Positions 11,523 to 25,365 of a DNA stretch of 64,000 bases are shown piece after piece. Below the pieces are notes generated by a model, which worked only from the letters and a program-made list of their open reading frames with translations, searched no databases and was not told the DNA's origin. Numbering within the stretch: the first letter of the stretch is position 1; every line of letters starts with the position of its first letter. Source of the DNA: Azadirachta indica (taxonomy: Eukaryota > Streptophyta > Magnoliopsida > Sapindales > Meliaceae); assembly GCA_022749755.1 (NCBI GenBank), contig CM040442.1:2134663-2198662 (forward strand), given 5' to 3'. A program made the translations under genes and the position numbers.

Positions 11523-14500
11523 TTAGCCTTTAAGAATTTAAATTAAATAAAATAATTGGCTGGTTTAGTCAGTTCTAGCTAACAACATTCCATTTTACCT
11601 CTCCTTTTTCTCCTTTTTCAAATTAAATAATATGTTCATATCAGAACCCAAATTTTCTTTTTCTTAAATAGTGAAAGTCAAACTGACATTTTTTATTTCC
11701 TGTTTTCGGACTCAAGGGTTTATTAATGAGTTTAGATTTATAAAGTTATAACTATTAATATTTTTTTATATAAAAAAAATGATGATCATAGTTGAACAAG
11801 AAGTTTAAATAAATATAATTACAATTATCTAACTGGTTTTTTTCTTTTAACTTTTAATATATAATAATAAGTGATTACGTGATCAAGAGTTTACATGTAT
11901 ATATTTATAAAAAATGATAATCATAGTTTAATATAATAATGAGTTTACTAGTTATCTTAAGCATCAATATTGACCAATTAATGTGCTACAATCAAATGTA
12001 ATTCATTATATAATAATATAATAAATTGGCATATATGCAAAGAAACATGTCTACGACACAATCTTTATGCATGTTTCTAGCTAATTTACTTTATTATGTT
12101 CTTCGGAGGCTTGGAATTTTATATAATCAAAAGAATTCAAACATCAACATTGCCAAAGAAAATTAGAAAACATGTTAAAAGCAGTATTGAGCTAATATTT
12201 CATAAATCGTACAAAATTAGGTGAAATTAATTTATCTTTATTATTATAAATTTAATTAAAATATATCCATCACATGAACAACATTTGGCAGCCCTCGTAG
12301 CGTGGGCGGCTGATGAATTATAATTTCTTGCGTGTTTATTTATTTAGTTGGACCCATTTACATGGAGATTTCGATGCCACCAACCTTTGAAATCGAAATT
12401 TTTATAGATAATATCAAGAATTTAAAAGTTATGGCTGCTACTTTCTTGACAAAAAAGTCCCACATGATAAATAAAAATTGGAATAAAAGTCCCTATGTTT
12501 TTGATGCTTTGCTTGACTTGCACGTTTCCAATGAAATTTTCGGTCTAAGAAAGAATTTCAAAATTTAGAAAACAATAGTGTCAACATTAATAGCTTGAAT
12601 TTGGAAAATGACAATTCATGACATATTTGTAAGAATTTTATTTTGAGGCTTACGATTTAATTTTTAAATCACATCTATTTACACGTGACATTAAATAATA
12701 TAATTAAATAAACATAATCTATAACTTCTTAATTCTTTCTTAACTCTTTATTATAATTTTTAACCTTTTAAATTGTTATAATTCTCAATTTTGTTATGAA
12801 ATTATAAACAAAGGAAGATTTAGGAGAAATTAGAGAAATATACAGTACATGTATGAATATTAGCATAATCAACAATGTTATTTAATTTAAAATTATTAAT
12901 TTCGTATTCATCATAAATAAAAAGAAAATAACATATTTAAATACTCTTGATTTTTTTGTTTTTTGACCATCAAACCAATAATGATTATTTTGATGCAGAT
13001 AATTGTTGAATTATTATTTTTATTATCAATAAATCATCATCAAAGTATCCCATGCTTGGGAATAAAGACGTTTATTTATTTCATTTTTTTTTTTTAAAAA
13101 GAGTCTCGGTTCAACACGGGTTCTTGGGTCTTGGGACTCGGCTTATTGCACAGTGATTTTCTGAGATTTTCTCTTATACGGTAGTCATAGTGACAGTGTA
13201 TATATCTTCGCAGTCTTGTTCGAAATGCTGGACAGACTTAAATGATAACGGTCAAAATTGAATACTATATAGTCCAACCGCATTCAACGCTTTTAATTAA
13301 AAAAATCATACTTTTAATTCAAAAAATTAAATATAAATTTTGATTTTATCCCACCACAACAACTCTCGTAAAAACCATTTCCCTGATATTTCAACCTATT
13401 ATTCTCCGTCCAACCAACCCTCCCCTTTTTTTTTCTTTTAATATAATCAATTTTTGTATATTATATTTATTATTACGAAGAAGTCAAATAAAGTGTTTGA
13501 TAACTTTTTTTACAATCACTTTTAACAAAATCACTCTATTCTACAATAAATTTTTAGAAGTAAGAAAATATATCCATAAAATTTTAGAAGTAAAAATATT
13601 GTTACTTTTGGAAATCATATTGTAAAAATAATTTCATTTATAAATATAAAATATCAAATGTACTCATTTAAAATTACAAAAATTTAAAATTAACCCTACA
13701 AATAATTATTAATTTTAACTTTATTTAAAAAATAAAATTGTTAAAACCAGATTTATTTCTTTTCTTTACTCTTTATACTTTTGTTTTCATTTTATAATTT
13801 CTTAAACAATTTCTTTTCTTATATTTTAAATTTACTCTCTCTTTGATAATTTATTCTGTAAATCATTAAAAATCAAGTATTTCTTACCAATTTTTATTCA
13901 ATAATAGTTTACTATATTTGATTTCAATTTTTAATTTGTAAACACTTGTCATTTATAATTTTTTGCAATATGTCAAAAATTAGTATTAATATATTATACT
14001 TTTTATCTGCAATATTATTTATTAGGTCAGTATTTGCCGAGACCCAACTTAAAGAAATCCACCTTTTATTTTATTAAAATAGTTTAATTAATAGATTAAT
14101 GTAAATTATTGCTCCTAGGATATTATTTTAGACAGAAACATTGGATTTTTAAAATAAAAAGAAATATATCTTAACCTTAATAAGAATGTGTAGATTTGGA
14201 TCTAACGCCATTCCAAGCATTGTTAATCTATTCCTTTTTTATGTACTCCTATTCTATTAACAATAACAATCAATCGTCAATTTTTATTTGTCAAAATAAA
14301 AACATTGCAAAGAAGATGTACTATCCGAAAATTCCCCTCACTTTATTGATTTTTAAGACAATCATCAAGAACTAAATGTGAAATTTTGTTGTGATTATAT
14401 ATTATATCGGTGCACGTCTTTGAGCAATATTCCAGACTTTGTGTGTATAAAAACGCATAAAAGAGAAAAAAATTCATCTTATTTGATATTAATAACTTCC

Positions 14501-15079
14501 CAAAAATACAATGTTTTCAATGAAGGACGCCAATATTTTCAAAAAGATCATAAATAGAATAGTAAACATTCATATTGAAATACCACTAGACACAATTGCA
14601 TTTAAGTTGTTTATCATTTACATTTATCGAATATAAAATTATGAGGTAAAACCTACTGATCCAATATTATATTGAATTGTCACTTACCCCAACAACTTAA
14701 GTTTAAAGGTATATATATAAATATTTGTACTTCAACTTTTTATTAATTCATACAAACTCGAGAAATACAAAATGTACATAATTATGTGAATTTTATATAA
14801 TGTGTACACTTAGTATTACACTTGCGAAATTCGCTTGCTGTGACGGATCCTCCTTAGAATTATTTCAATTTTAAATGTATTCTTTAGGTATTAGTGTAAC
14901 TTTTACTACCACCATATTCTTTATTTAGACTAACAAATAACTATACATTAATTTTATTGTCATTTTTTTTTTTTGCTTTATCATCTCCGACTTTCAAACT
15001 TGATCCTAATCTCTTATCAACTAACACGACAACCAACTCCAAATCAGATTATGCTTAGAAGCTTAAAATAAAAGGCTTA

Positions 15080-15480
15080 GGGCATTTTGCTATAGCTTTT
15101 AAGTAGAGCCTTTTGTAGTAAGTTTTTTACCTGTAAATTTTTAATAAAAATTTATTAATAATTTGGTTGTTTTAAATAACTTTTTTAAAAATTTAAATAA
15201 TTATTTTCATAGATAAATTTTTAATATTTATTTTAAAGAAATAACATAAAATTTATAAAATAAAGTGAGGGTAATAAATTCTACCTTTTAAAAAAAACTG
15301 AAAAAATTCTGTTGTTAAAAGATTAAATTTTAAACCTTTTTTAAATAAAAGGAAAAAAACATTTTTAATTTGTAAAAACTCTTTCTTTTATACCAACTAA
15401 ACGACACCAAAAAAATTGAAAAAAATTTTTATTATTAAAAAAATTTTTTTGACTAACGAAAAAGTCAAATCATTGAACCC
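15080..15480. mobile_element. second MITE-like element, same family
   Basis: About 401 bp inserted after aaaggcTTA. The paralogous spacer near 23.61 kb continues directly (aaaggcttaatcaattcc). Flanking TTA copies are at 15077-15079 and 15481-15483. The ends begin GGGCATT and, on the other strand, GGGTTCA. The interior resembles 11102-11522, including an attttaaagaaataac block. Confidence 0.7.
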
Positions 15481-15660
15481 TTAACGTATTCTATTATGCA
15501 AACAGCCAATATCAGTTCATGATTGGCTTGTTCGATTCGAAATCAGCTTAAAGAAAATGAATTTGCAATTTGCAAACCAAGTTGTAACAGGCAAAAGATT
15601 TATATGTAGACTTTGTTCATTCAAGTCACAAGTCTTATCATAGGGATTTAATTAATGCTG

Positions 15661-15882
15661 CTATTTAATCTTGGTGCCAGTCTCTGAGCTAGATTCGACG
15701 CAGCTTTTACTCTTCCATCTGCTGATAATTAAAGGAAACAATGAAATCAACTCATTCCAATCCGTCAAGAGATCACAACTTGAAATACAGTCTTGGGCGC
15801 ATCCCGCTAAAGATCGACCAACAAGAAGTCCGAACATTAGTGATGCCATTAAAAATGGGTGAACTGTGCACAGTTTCTCCAT
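15661..15882 (-). pseudogene. thionin-like T3, internally deleted
   Basis: The signal peptide and the first cysteine triplet (CAQDCISSC) are open from the ATG at 15882. The rest of exon 1, including the second cysteine triplet and the FCKLGC hallmark, and the splice donor are missing. Sequence jumps into intron-like DNA. Exon 2 remains at 15661-15720 with its cysteine codons. About 190 bp are lost relative to T2. The same deletion is present in T4, T5 and T6. Confidence 0.75.
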
Positions 15883-16442
15883 TTCCTCTTTTCCTATCTA
15901 TGCAATATGTCAAGATGAATTTACCGTAAAGTTCTCTGAAAGGAGTTATATCGGGCTTCAATCAATAGTAGGAGTAAGCTTTTACAACCGCCATTGTTTC
16001 CATATATGAAATATGATGCTTATTGGAGAGGATATTGTTGTAGACACATTATGGATTTGGATTATCGCCTAGATTCTTTTCTCCCCTTTTTTATTCTTAA
16101 TTAAAAAATAAACAGTATTAAGAAATAACTATAATAATTTTTTTAATTTTGTTATATTGTTACTAAGTTTATAAATTTCTAATCGTTAAATTAAATAGTA
16201 ATGACAGTGAATTACAAAGTATAAAACAGATTCTAGAAACTGTTAATATAATTACCCATTTAATTTTCCTCAACAACACCCGTATATATATTACATACTT
16301 GCCAAAGCATGGAATTGTTCACATAATTATAAATTTGAATATAATCGAAAATTGAGAATACTAAAAGAATTATGCAAACCCTAAACATTACAGAGTTGAA
16401 TGAACGACCTAGAAAGAAATTAACGTTAATTCCTAGCACTCA
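15883..16442. other. T3 upstream region and R3 3' flank
   Basis: Collinear with 24.01-24.57, 35.22-35.78 and 42.27-42.83 kb. No gene seen. Confidence 0.5.
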
Positions 16443-17109
16443 TCACTTGATAGCGGGAAACTGAATATGATCCTCAATGTTGAAAGTAGGATCAGAGTTA
16501 CTTCTGCCTCCGTGTGCCGCTGCGGCAGCACTTTCCATTTCGGAAAATCTCCCGGTAAATTTACCAAGACCATTAGCAGCAGCAAAAGACGTCTCTCTCC
16601 TTAAAACCACTACTGTTCGCCAACTTGTAAGCTTTAGCCTCGCCAGCCTTCAACTTATAAGATTTTGGCTTGATGAAAGGGACTCCCAAGAATTCAAAAT
16701 CCTGGTCAACAGTGACTTTTTCCTCCTCACGATCATTTAGTTTCTTGATTATTGGGTTTAGAGACTTTTTACTTCCTAAAACCTCTTTCTCGTACTCTTT
16801 CAGAGTCAAAGTTTCTATTTCAACAACTGCATCCTGATCTTGTACGGCACCAAAGTTTAGATTCTGTTTTGGCCTTCGAATTTCCTGTTCTCTGAGCATA
16901 AGACGATTCTGACCCACAATAGGTTTTGCCCTCGTCGTCGCAGCGTCCGGCATAGTTTGTTGTTTCTTCTTTCTATCCCGTTGCTTCTTCTGCTGCTCCA
17001 TCTTCTTCTTAGCATCTGGCAACGCAGTAGTAGCCCCATTGGCGAGGGACTCAGCGATGAGTTCTTCATCAGCCAAGGCGTAAAAGCGATTCGCTATTGT
17101 TAGAGCCAT
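16443..17109 (-). pseudogene. SERBP1-like copy R3, frameshifted
   Basis: Open from the conserved ATG for about 165 codons, then an 11-bp deletion near 16600-16615 (at the GFLKPL block) shifts the frame and ends the protein at about residue 178 in FCCC. The remaining 3' part, down to the original TGA at 16443-16445, still resembles the other copies. The lost part includes the IEDHIQFPALK tail. Upstream regions match the 42.8-kb copy R6 closely and the TATA box is intact. A truncated protein might still be made. Confidence 0.75.
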
Positions 17110-17237
17110 ATATGGTATATTGAAGATGATATATTAAAGATGCCTTTCTTTCACACAGAAGTAAGCTCGGAGAGAGAGATTATGTTTGAGATTTGATATC
17201 AACAGTTAGGATAGAGAGATACAGGAGAGGAGTAGCG

Positions 17238-17245
17238 TATTTATA
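17238..17245 (-). promoter_or_regulatory. TATA box of R3
   Basis: TATAAATA on the minus strand about 130 bp upstream of the R3 ATG. Confidence 0.5.
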
Positions 17246-17420
17246 TTCGTGCTATCCAAATCTGAAAAGGATTTGACTCTTTGACTTGCTACTCCACATA
17301 AGGAAAACCTGAAATATCCGCCTGAACTATCCGGTAGTGAATGGGATTTCAAAATTTCATCCGAATAAGAATTGTTGAATCTCACCTTTTTTTTTAATTT
17401 CTATTCTTATATAATTATCA

Positions 17421-17492
<72 letters not shown>

Positions 17493-17544
17493 GATGATGA
17501 TGATGATGATGATGATGATCATCATCATCATCATCATCATCATC
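17421..17544. repeat. (TTA)n followed by palindromic (ATG)9(ATC)9
   Basis: A long TTA/ATT run passes into nine ATG units and then nine ATC units (17491-17544). The last two parts are reverse complements of each other, so about 50 bp form a near-perfect palindrome. The orthologous position at 43.83-43.89 kb has the TTA run but not the palindrome. Confidence 0.9.
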
Positions 17545-17910
17545 TCCGGATGCTTAATGTAACAATATTTGATATCGTGAGACGCTTAATTGATGGACGG
17601 GTCCATTGCAAGGCAATAAAAACGATTAGAAAATATATTGCAAACGAGAAAATTTTACTAGATTTTATCAAATTTGATGACAAGCAATACAAAGTAAAGA
17701 TTCATTGATTTCTACAAGAATCTTTACAAACTAAACATCTTGATAATCTATTGCAAGCGTAAATACATTTAATTTCTATTATTTTTCAACATGGGCTTGA
17801 TTAATTTCATTATCATCCCCTATATATTATTAAAATATTTAGTATAATAAGCTATGACACTTGTGCAGCATCAAACTCTGGAATCTTGTTTTAAACACAC
17901 TAGTTCAAAT
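17545..17910. other. conserved ACO 3' flank
   Basis: Shared by all units. It contains the block gcttaattgatg...caaggcaataaaaac and the ACO 3' untranslated region. The G-box present in other units is mutated here (ggacgggtcc). No gene. Confidence 0.5.
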
Positions 17911-19081
<1,171 letters not shown>

Positions 19082-19172
19082 TTATTTCTTTCTCAGAGAG
19101 ATTAAGGAAGCTGGTGTATGTGTGTGTGAGTTTGTGTGGTTGTTGATGCGGAAAGAGTGGAGGTTGGCAAGG

Positions 19173-19180
19173 TATTTATA
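19173..19180 (-). promoter_or_regulatory. TATA box of ACO2
   Basis: TATAAATA about 113 bp upstream of the ATG, in the same context as ACO1. Confidence 0.6.
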
Positions 19181-21888
19181 GGGAGTTCAAGGCAGTAATG
19201 AGGACACAAATAATTGCAAAACGTGGTAGGAAGTGGGGTTAGAGAATTTAACTCCAGTAATATTTGTTCAAATCAGTAGATAATAAATAAAAGTTATGAA
19301 AATAATTCACTCATTTTTGCCAAATTTTTTTTGATAAAAATTGAGGGTCGCTTTGCCTTGATACGCTATCCATCTTGAAAGTTCTACCGGACACTGTAGA
19401 CATGGTGGGATTGGACTCACTCTGACGGCTATTTCTTAATTTTCTCGACAAATTTGACCAAACAAATGGCTGCCACTTTCCTTGCAAGCTCCGTTCTCGA
19501 AAATCTGTTTGGCTGCTCTGAAAAATGATGTTATTGCTGGAAGTCGCTTAGTAGTTGCACCCCCACCCACACAGCTCCTAATATAAGTATTTCATTTTTC
19601 ATTTTTAAGTCATACCATGCTGTGCTGTGATGTGATAAACTAGGACCGTCAATTTGTTCCAATCCGGTCCTATTCCTAATTTTGCAATAAAAGTAGTTAA
19701 ATATAAATTGGGTCCCGAGGCCTTGTTCTATTTTGGAATTACTATCGAATGTCACACGTATGTATGATTAATCTATTGCTGAATGTTACCTGTTTGACTG
19801 TTTGACGTTTTATGTTATTAATGTTATGATATTCTGTTGTAGGTGTTACATTAACCCAATTCTTACTTTCTTGAATTAGTGGCAGACGATTTTTAATGAA
19901 GGAAAAATTAAAAAAAAAATGAAAAAACACTTGCTCGAAATTATCAGTTAACAAGTTCTTCAGGACATGAACATGTCATTTATTCAGATCCACCATCCGT
20001 GTCTGCGTCTAATTACGTTTGCACCCTTTGCACTATTTGGTTAAACCAGCAGTATTCTAAACACATGATTGAAATAAATTAATCGGTCAAAACAGGTCAA
20101 TATTCATTCAACTCACCATGTCAGCTTATGAAATAATAACATTACGGTCTCTAGGCTTTTTTATTGTTTCACATAAGTATATATGGTTTTCATTTATATC
20201 AAATATGTCACTATGAAAAAATAACTAAAATACTCTTTTGTTTCAATTTAAGCGAGATAAGTCATTCTTATATAATGATAGTCAATATTTAATATTGAAG
20301 GAGTAAATTTATAATTTTAACATATAATAGAGATTTATTTTGTATAATTGAAAATTCCATACTATTGCTTAAAAATACATAAAATAGTTGAAAACTAAGA
20401 TGTTATTAGTCATAGAAAAATCTGACTTTTTTATTTTTGGAAACAGATAAAAGAATCTAACTTTAATCACTAGATTCTCCATCTCACTTTACTTCGAATT
20501 AATTAGCAATTTCTTTGGTTAATTTTGTATTGCCTCTAAGATATTTTGATATATTTGATTCACAACTAACATTTTAAATATATTTTAATACCACCCCACA
20601 TCAGCAGTCTTCTTTATCAATTTTAAAATTGAAATGTCATTTTAGACATTTTATAAAGTAATAAATTATGTTACACGAAATTAACCTTAAATCTATAATA
20701 GGGTGATGGCGGTGACAACATGACCATGGAGCATATTTTCGAGGTGGTACCATAAACATGAAGCATATTTGGCAACATCGACATAAACATGGTGTGCAAC
20801 TACATGTAGTAGTTGTTGATGGTCACGACATGATACCCAATAGCTTGCATTAGTTGTGCAGTTGCCATGTCAAGGGACACGCGATGGTAACGCCAACATC
20901 TAGAGTTTGTGCCACTTGTCTCGCTAGAGACTATGTCGCTTATAATTTACTACCATTGTTGTCGCAATCGCCAATAGCACTATATTGTAGATTTAAGGTT
21001 TAGTTAAATTTTAAATTTTAAAGTTTTATTTTAATTTTAGGAACAAATAATACTTTAACTAGTAAAATTTATTTAATGGTTAAAATTGGCGGGAAAAAAA
21101 ACTAAAAGTTGGGTCACATTGAATATATTTCAAAATTTTGAGCAGAAATCAAATATTTTCAAAATATTATGAAGGTAACATAAAATTATTATTATTTTTT
21201 TCCCTGAAAAAATTAACATAGTAGTTTAATCCCAAGGAAGCCATCGACATTAACAGCACGAATTCAAAGAGAGAAGGAGGGTATTTTGGTAAGTTCGAGG
21301 AAGAAATGTAGAAGGCCGATAAAGTTGATCAAAGTAGGTGGACATAGGGGGGCCTACAAAGAACATGAGGTGGGGGCGGCGGGGGAAAAAAAACTTTTTT
21401 TATTGGCTTTTAGTCTTAGCCTTTAGGAATTTAAATAAATAAATAAATAAAATAATTGGCTAGTTTAGTCAGTTCTACCTAGCAACATTCCATTTTACCT
21501 CTCCTTTTTTTAATTAAATAATATGTTCATATCATAACCCAAATTTCTTTTCCTTAAATAGTAAAAGTCAAACCAACATTTTTTTTACTACCTTTTTTCG
21601 GACTTAATATTTAAGGGTCTAATAAGAGTTTTGATTTATATAGTTTTACAACTATTAATTTTTTTATATAAAGAATGGTGATCTTAGTTTAACAAGAAGT
21701 TTAGATAATGTAATTACAATCTTTTAGCTTTTTTAATTTTTAATATAATAATAAATGATTATGTGATCAAAAGTTTATTGAGAGTTTACATGAATATTTC
21801 CTCGTGTTTTTAATTTAAAAATGAGTTTACTAGTTATCTTGCGCATCAATATTGACCAATCAATGTGCTACAATCAAATGCAATCCAT

Positions 21889-21919
<31 letters not shown>

Positions 21920-23788
21920 ATTGGCATGCAAAGAAACAAGTCCACGACACAATATTTATGCATGTTTCTAGCTAATTTATCTTATTGTGTTCTTCGGAGG
22001 CTTGGAATTTTATATAATCAAAAGAAATCAAACATCGACATTGCGAAAGAAAATTAGAAAACATGTTAAGAGGAGTACTGAGCTAATATTTTTTTAAAAA
22101 GTCAAACAAAATTAGGTGAAATTAATTCATCTTTATGATTATAAATTTAATTAAAATATATTCTTTATCGCATGAACAACATTTGGCAGATTTATTTCAT
22201 GGCTGGGCGGCTAATGAATAATATTTTCTTGCGTGTTTATTTAATCAGACCCATTTATAAGGAAATTTCAGTATCGCCCACCTTTGAAATCTAAATAAAT
22301 CCCACATGATAAATTAAAAAATGGAATAAAAGTCCCAATGTTGTCTGCTATATATTTTCTTTGCTTGACTTGCAAGTTTACAATGAAATTCTTGGTCTAA
22401 GAAAGAGTTTCTAAATTTAGGAAACAATAGTGTCAAAAAATGAATTGCTTGATATTTTGAAAATGACAGACAATTCATGACATATTTTTGTAAGAAGCTG
22501 CAATTTAAAATTTTTGGAATTTATTTTACTCTTGGGGCTTCAGAACTAATTTTTCAAAATCACACGTAACACTAAATAATCTACTTGAATTCTTTTGTGA
22601 ATTACTACCATCTGTCAACTTCTTTGAAGAATTGAGTTTGCAAAATAAGATAAAATAAAATAAAAAATTCAGTCAATGGTTTAAAATTTGGTCCAATTAT
22701 CACAACCCTTGGAATTTATGTCCTCTGGTATAATAGTTTTAGTGACAGCGTATGTTGCCTCAGAGTCTTGTTTGAAATGCTGGACAGACTTCAATAATAA
22801 CGGTCAAAATTGAATACTATATAGTCCAACTGGATTCAACGCCTTTAATTAAAAAAAAATCACGCTTTTAATTTTAACTTATTTAATTCAAAAAATTAAA
22901 TTTAAATTTTGGTTTTATTCCACAACTTTCGTAAAATCCACTTACCTCATGATTATATATTATATTGGTGCGAGCAACATTCCAGATTTTGTGTGTATGA
23001 GAATGTACGAAAGAGGAAAAAAGAATTCACCTTATTTGATATTAATAACTTTCCAAAAATACAATATTTTCAACAAAGGAGGCCAATATTTTCAAAAAGA
23101 TCAATAGTAAACATTCTTAATGAAACGCCACTCAACCCAATTGCATTTAAGTTCTTTATCATTACGGTTGTTCGAATATAAAATCATGAGGTAAAACCTA
23201 TTGATATAATATTTATTATATTGAATTGTCACTTAACCTAACAACTTAAGCTTGAAGGTAAATATTTAAAAATTTATACTTTTTATTAATTCATACAAAT
23301 TCGATAAATAGAAACTGTACATAAATACAAATTCTATATTTAGTATTATACTTGTGAAATCCACTGGTTGTGAATGATCCTCATTAGAATTATCTCAATT
23401 CTTAATGTGTTCCTTAGGTATTAGGGCAACTTTTACTACCACCATATTCTTTTTTATTTAGACAAACAAGTACCTATAAATTAATTCTATTGTCATTTTT
23501 TTTTTTCGCTCTATGATCTCCGACTTCCAGACTTGATCCTAATCTCTTATCAAACTACCATGCCATCAACTCCAAGTCAAATTATGCTTAGAAGCTGAAA
23601 ATAAAAGGCTTAATCAATTCCATTCTGCAAACAGCCAATATAGTTCACGACCGGATTGATCCATTCGAAAGCAGCTTACAGAAAATTCATTTGCAATTTA
23701 CAAAGAAAGCTGTAACAGGCAAAAGATTTATATAGAGACTTTGTTCATTCGAGTCACAAGTCTTATCATAGAGATTTAATCAATGCTG
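19181..23788. other. 4.6-kb spacer between ACO2 and T4
   Basis: Collinear with the spacer at 9.2-15.6 kb apart from three changes. It lacks the two MITE-like insertions. It has about 300 bp of extra, less AT-rich sequence at about 20640-20930. It lacks about 1 kb at about 22945, where sequence corresponding to 13380-14390 is missing. No credible gene. A short (ATA)n run lies at 21893-21919. Confidence 0.55.
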
Positions 23789-24013
23789 TTATTTAATCTT
23801 GGTGCAAGTCTCTGAACAGGATTCGACGCAGCTTTTCACTTTTCCATCACCTGGTAAGTAAACGAAACAACGAAATCAACTCATTCCAATCTTGACACAT
23901 CACAACGTGAAATACGGTCTTTGGCGCATCCTGCTAAAGACCGCGCAACAAGAAGCCCCAACATTAGTAAAGCCATTAAAAATAGGTGAACTTAAGTTGC
24001 CAAATTTCTCCAT
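23789..24013 (-). pseudogene. thionin-like T4, deleted and frameshifted
   Basis: Same internal deletion as T3 (second cysteine triplet, FCKLGC and donor lost). In addition, the signal-peptide frame is shifted shortly after the ATG at 24013, so no secreted product is expected. Exon-2 sequence survives at about 23789-23850. T6 shares the signal-peptide frameshift. Confidence 0.7.
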
Positions 24014-24574
24014 TTTCTCTTTTCCTTTCTATGCAATACGTCAAGATGAATTTATCATAAAATTCTGTGAAAGGGGTGATATCGGGCTTCAATCAATGGT
24101 AGGAGTAAGCTTTTACAACCCCGATCGTTTACAGATATGAAATATGATTATTGGAGAGGATATTGTTGTAGGCAAATTATGGATTTGGATTATCACCTAG
24201 ATTCTTTTCTCCTTCTCCTTGTTTATTCTTAACTAAAAAATAAGTATATTAAAAAATAACTATAAATAATTTTTTAAAATTTTGTTTTATTATTATTAAG
24301 TTCATAAGTTTGTAATGGTTAAATTAAATGGTAATGACAGTGAATTACAAAGTATAAAACAAATTCTAGAAAATGTTAAAATAATTACCCAATTAATTTT
24401 ACTCACCATCACCCGGATATATACATATACTTGCCAAAGCATGGAATTGTTCACATAATTATAAATTTGAATATAATCGAAAATTGAGAATCCTAAAAGA
24501 ATTATGCAAACCCTAAACATTACAGAGTTGAATGAATGATCTAGAAAGAAATTAACATTAATTCCTAGCACTCA
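24014..24574. other. T4 upstream region and R4 3' flank
   Basis: AT-rich, collinear with 15.88-16.44 kb. No gene seen. Confidence 0.5.
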
Positions 24575-25255
24575 TCAATTGAGAGCGGGAAACTGAATAC
24601 GATCCTCAATGTTGAGAGTAGGATCAGACTTAATTCTGCCTCCGTGCTCGGCTGGCGCAGCACTTTCTTTTCCGGAAAATCTGCCACTAAATTTACCACG
24701 ACCATTAGCAGCAACAAAAGACATCTCTCTCATCAGTGGTTTTAAGAAACCACTACTGTTTGCCAACTTGTAAGCTTTAGCCTCGCCAGCCTTCAACTTA
24801 TAAGATTTTGGCTTGATGAAAGGGACTTCCAAGAATTCAAAATCCTTGTCAACAGTGACTTTTTCCACCTCACGATCATCTGGTTTCTTGATTATTGGGT
24901 TTAGAGACTTTTTACTTCCTAATACCTCTTTCTCGTACTCTTTCAGTGTCAATGTTTCTCTTTCAACAACTGCGTCCTGATTTTGAGCGGCACCAAAGTT
25001 TAGATTCTGTTTTGGCCTTCGAATTTCCTGTTCTCTGAGCATAAGACGATTCTGACCCACAATAGGTTTTGCCCTCGTCGTCGCAGCGTCCGGCATAGTT
25101 TGTTGTTTCTCTTTCTTTCTATCCGCTTGCGTCTTCTGCTGCTCCATCTTCTTCTTGGCGTCTGGCAACGCAGTAGTGGCCCCATTGGCGAGGGACTCAG
25201 CGGTGAGTTCTTCAACCGCCAAGACGTCAAAGTAATTCGCTATTGTTAGAGCCAT
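24575..25255 (-). CDS. SERBP1/RGGA-like basic protein, copy R4
   Basis: Single exon, 226 residues from the conserved MALTIANYFDVL start. An in-frame ATG 37 codons upstream (25366) would add a segment lacking counterparts in R1-R3, so the internal start is preferred. Order of features: Stm1-like N-terminal motif; Lys/Gln-rich basic stretch (about 35-60); TLKEYEKEVLGSKKSL core; a VPFIKPKSYKLKAGEAKAYK block; Gly/Arg-poor tail ending IEDRIQFPALN. It would be an RNA- or ribosome-associated protein by family resemblance (inferred). The ORF is complete, but the TATA position upstream reads TACAAATA, so expression may be reduced. Confidence 0.68.
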   Translation of the reverse strand: MALTIANYFDVLAVEELTAESLANGATTALPDAKKKMEQQKTQADRKKEKQQTMPDAATTRAKPIVGQNRLMLREQEIRRPKQNLNFGAAQNQDAVVERETLTLKEYEKEVLGSKKSLNPIIKKPDDREVEKVTVDKDFEFLEVPFIKPKSYKLKAGEAKAYKLANSSGFLKPLMREMSFVAANGRGKFSGRFSGKESAAPAEHGGRIKSDPTLNIEDRIQFPALN

Positions 25256-25365
25256 AGATGATATATTGAAGATGCCTTTCTTTGACACAAAGTAGGAGAC
25301 AGAGAGACTTTTGCTTGAGATTTGCAACCCACTCTTAGATAGAGAGACACAGGACAGGAGTAGCA

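Larger units (their letters stand above)
9190..15660. other. 6.5-kb spacer between ACO1 and T3
   Basis: AT-rich and collinear in pieces with the spacers at 19.2-23.8, 27.2-35.0 and 49.6-53.2 kb. I see no credible gene in it; open frames are short and not conserved. It contains two MITE-like insertions, listed separately. A G-rich block near 11030-11070 (cctacaaagaactgaggtgg) is conserved in the spacers at 21.35 and 51.0 kb. Confidence 0.6.
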
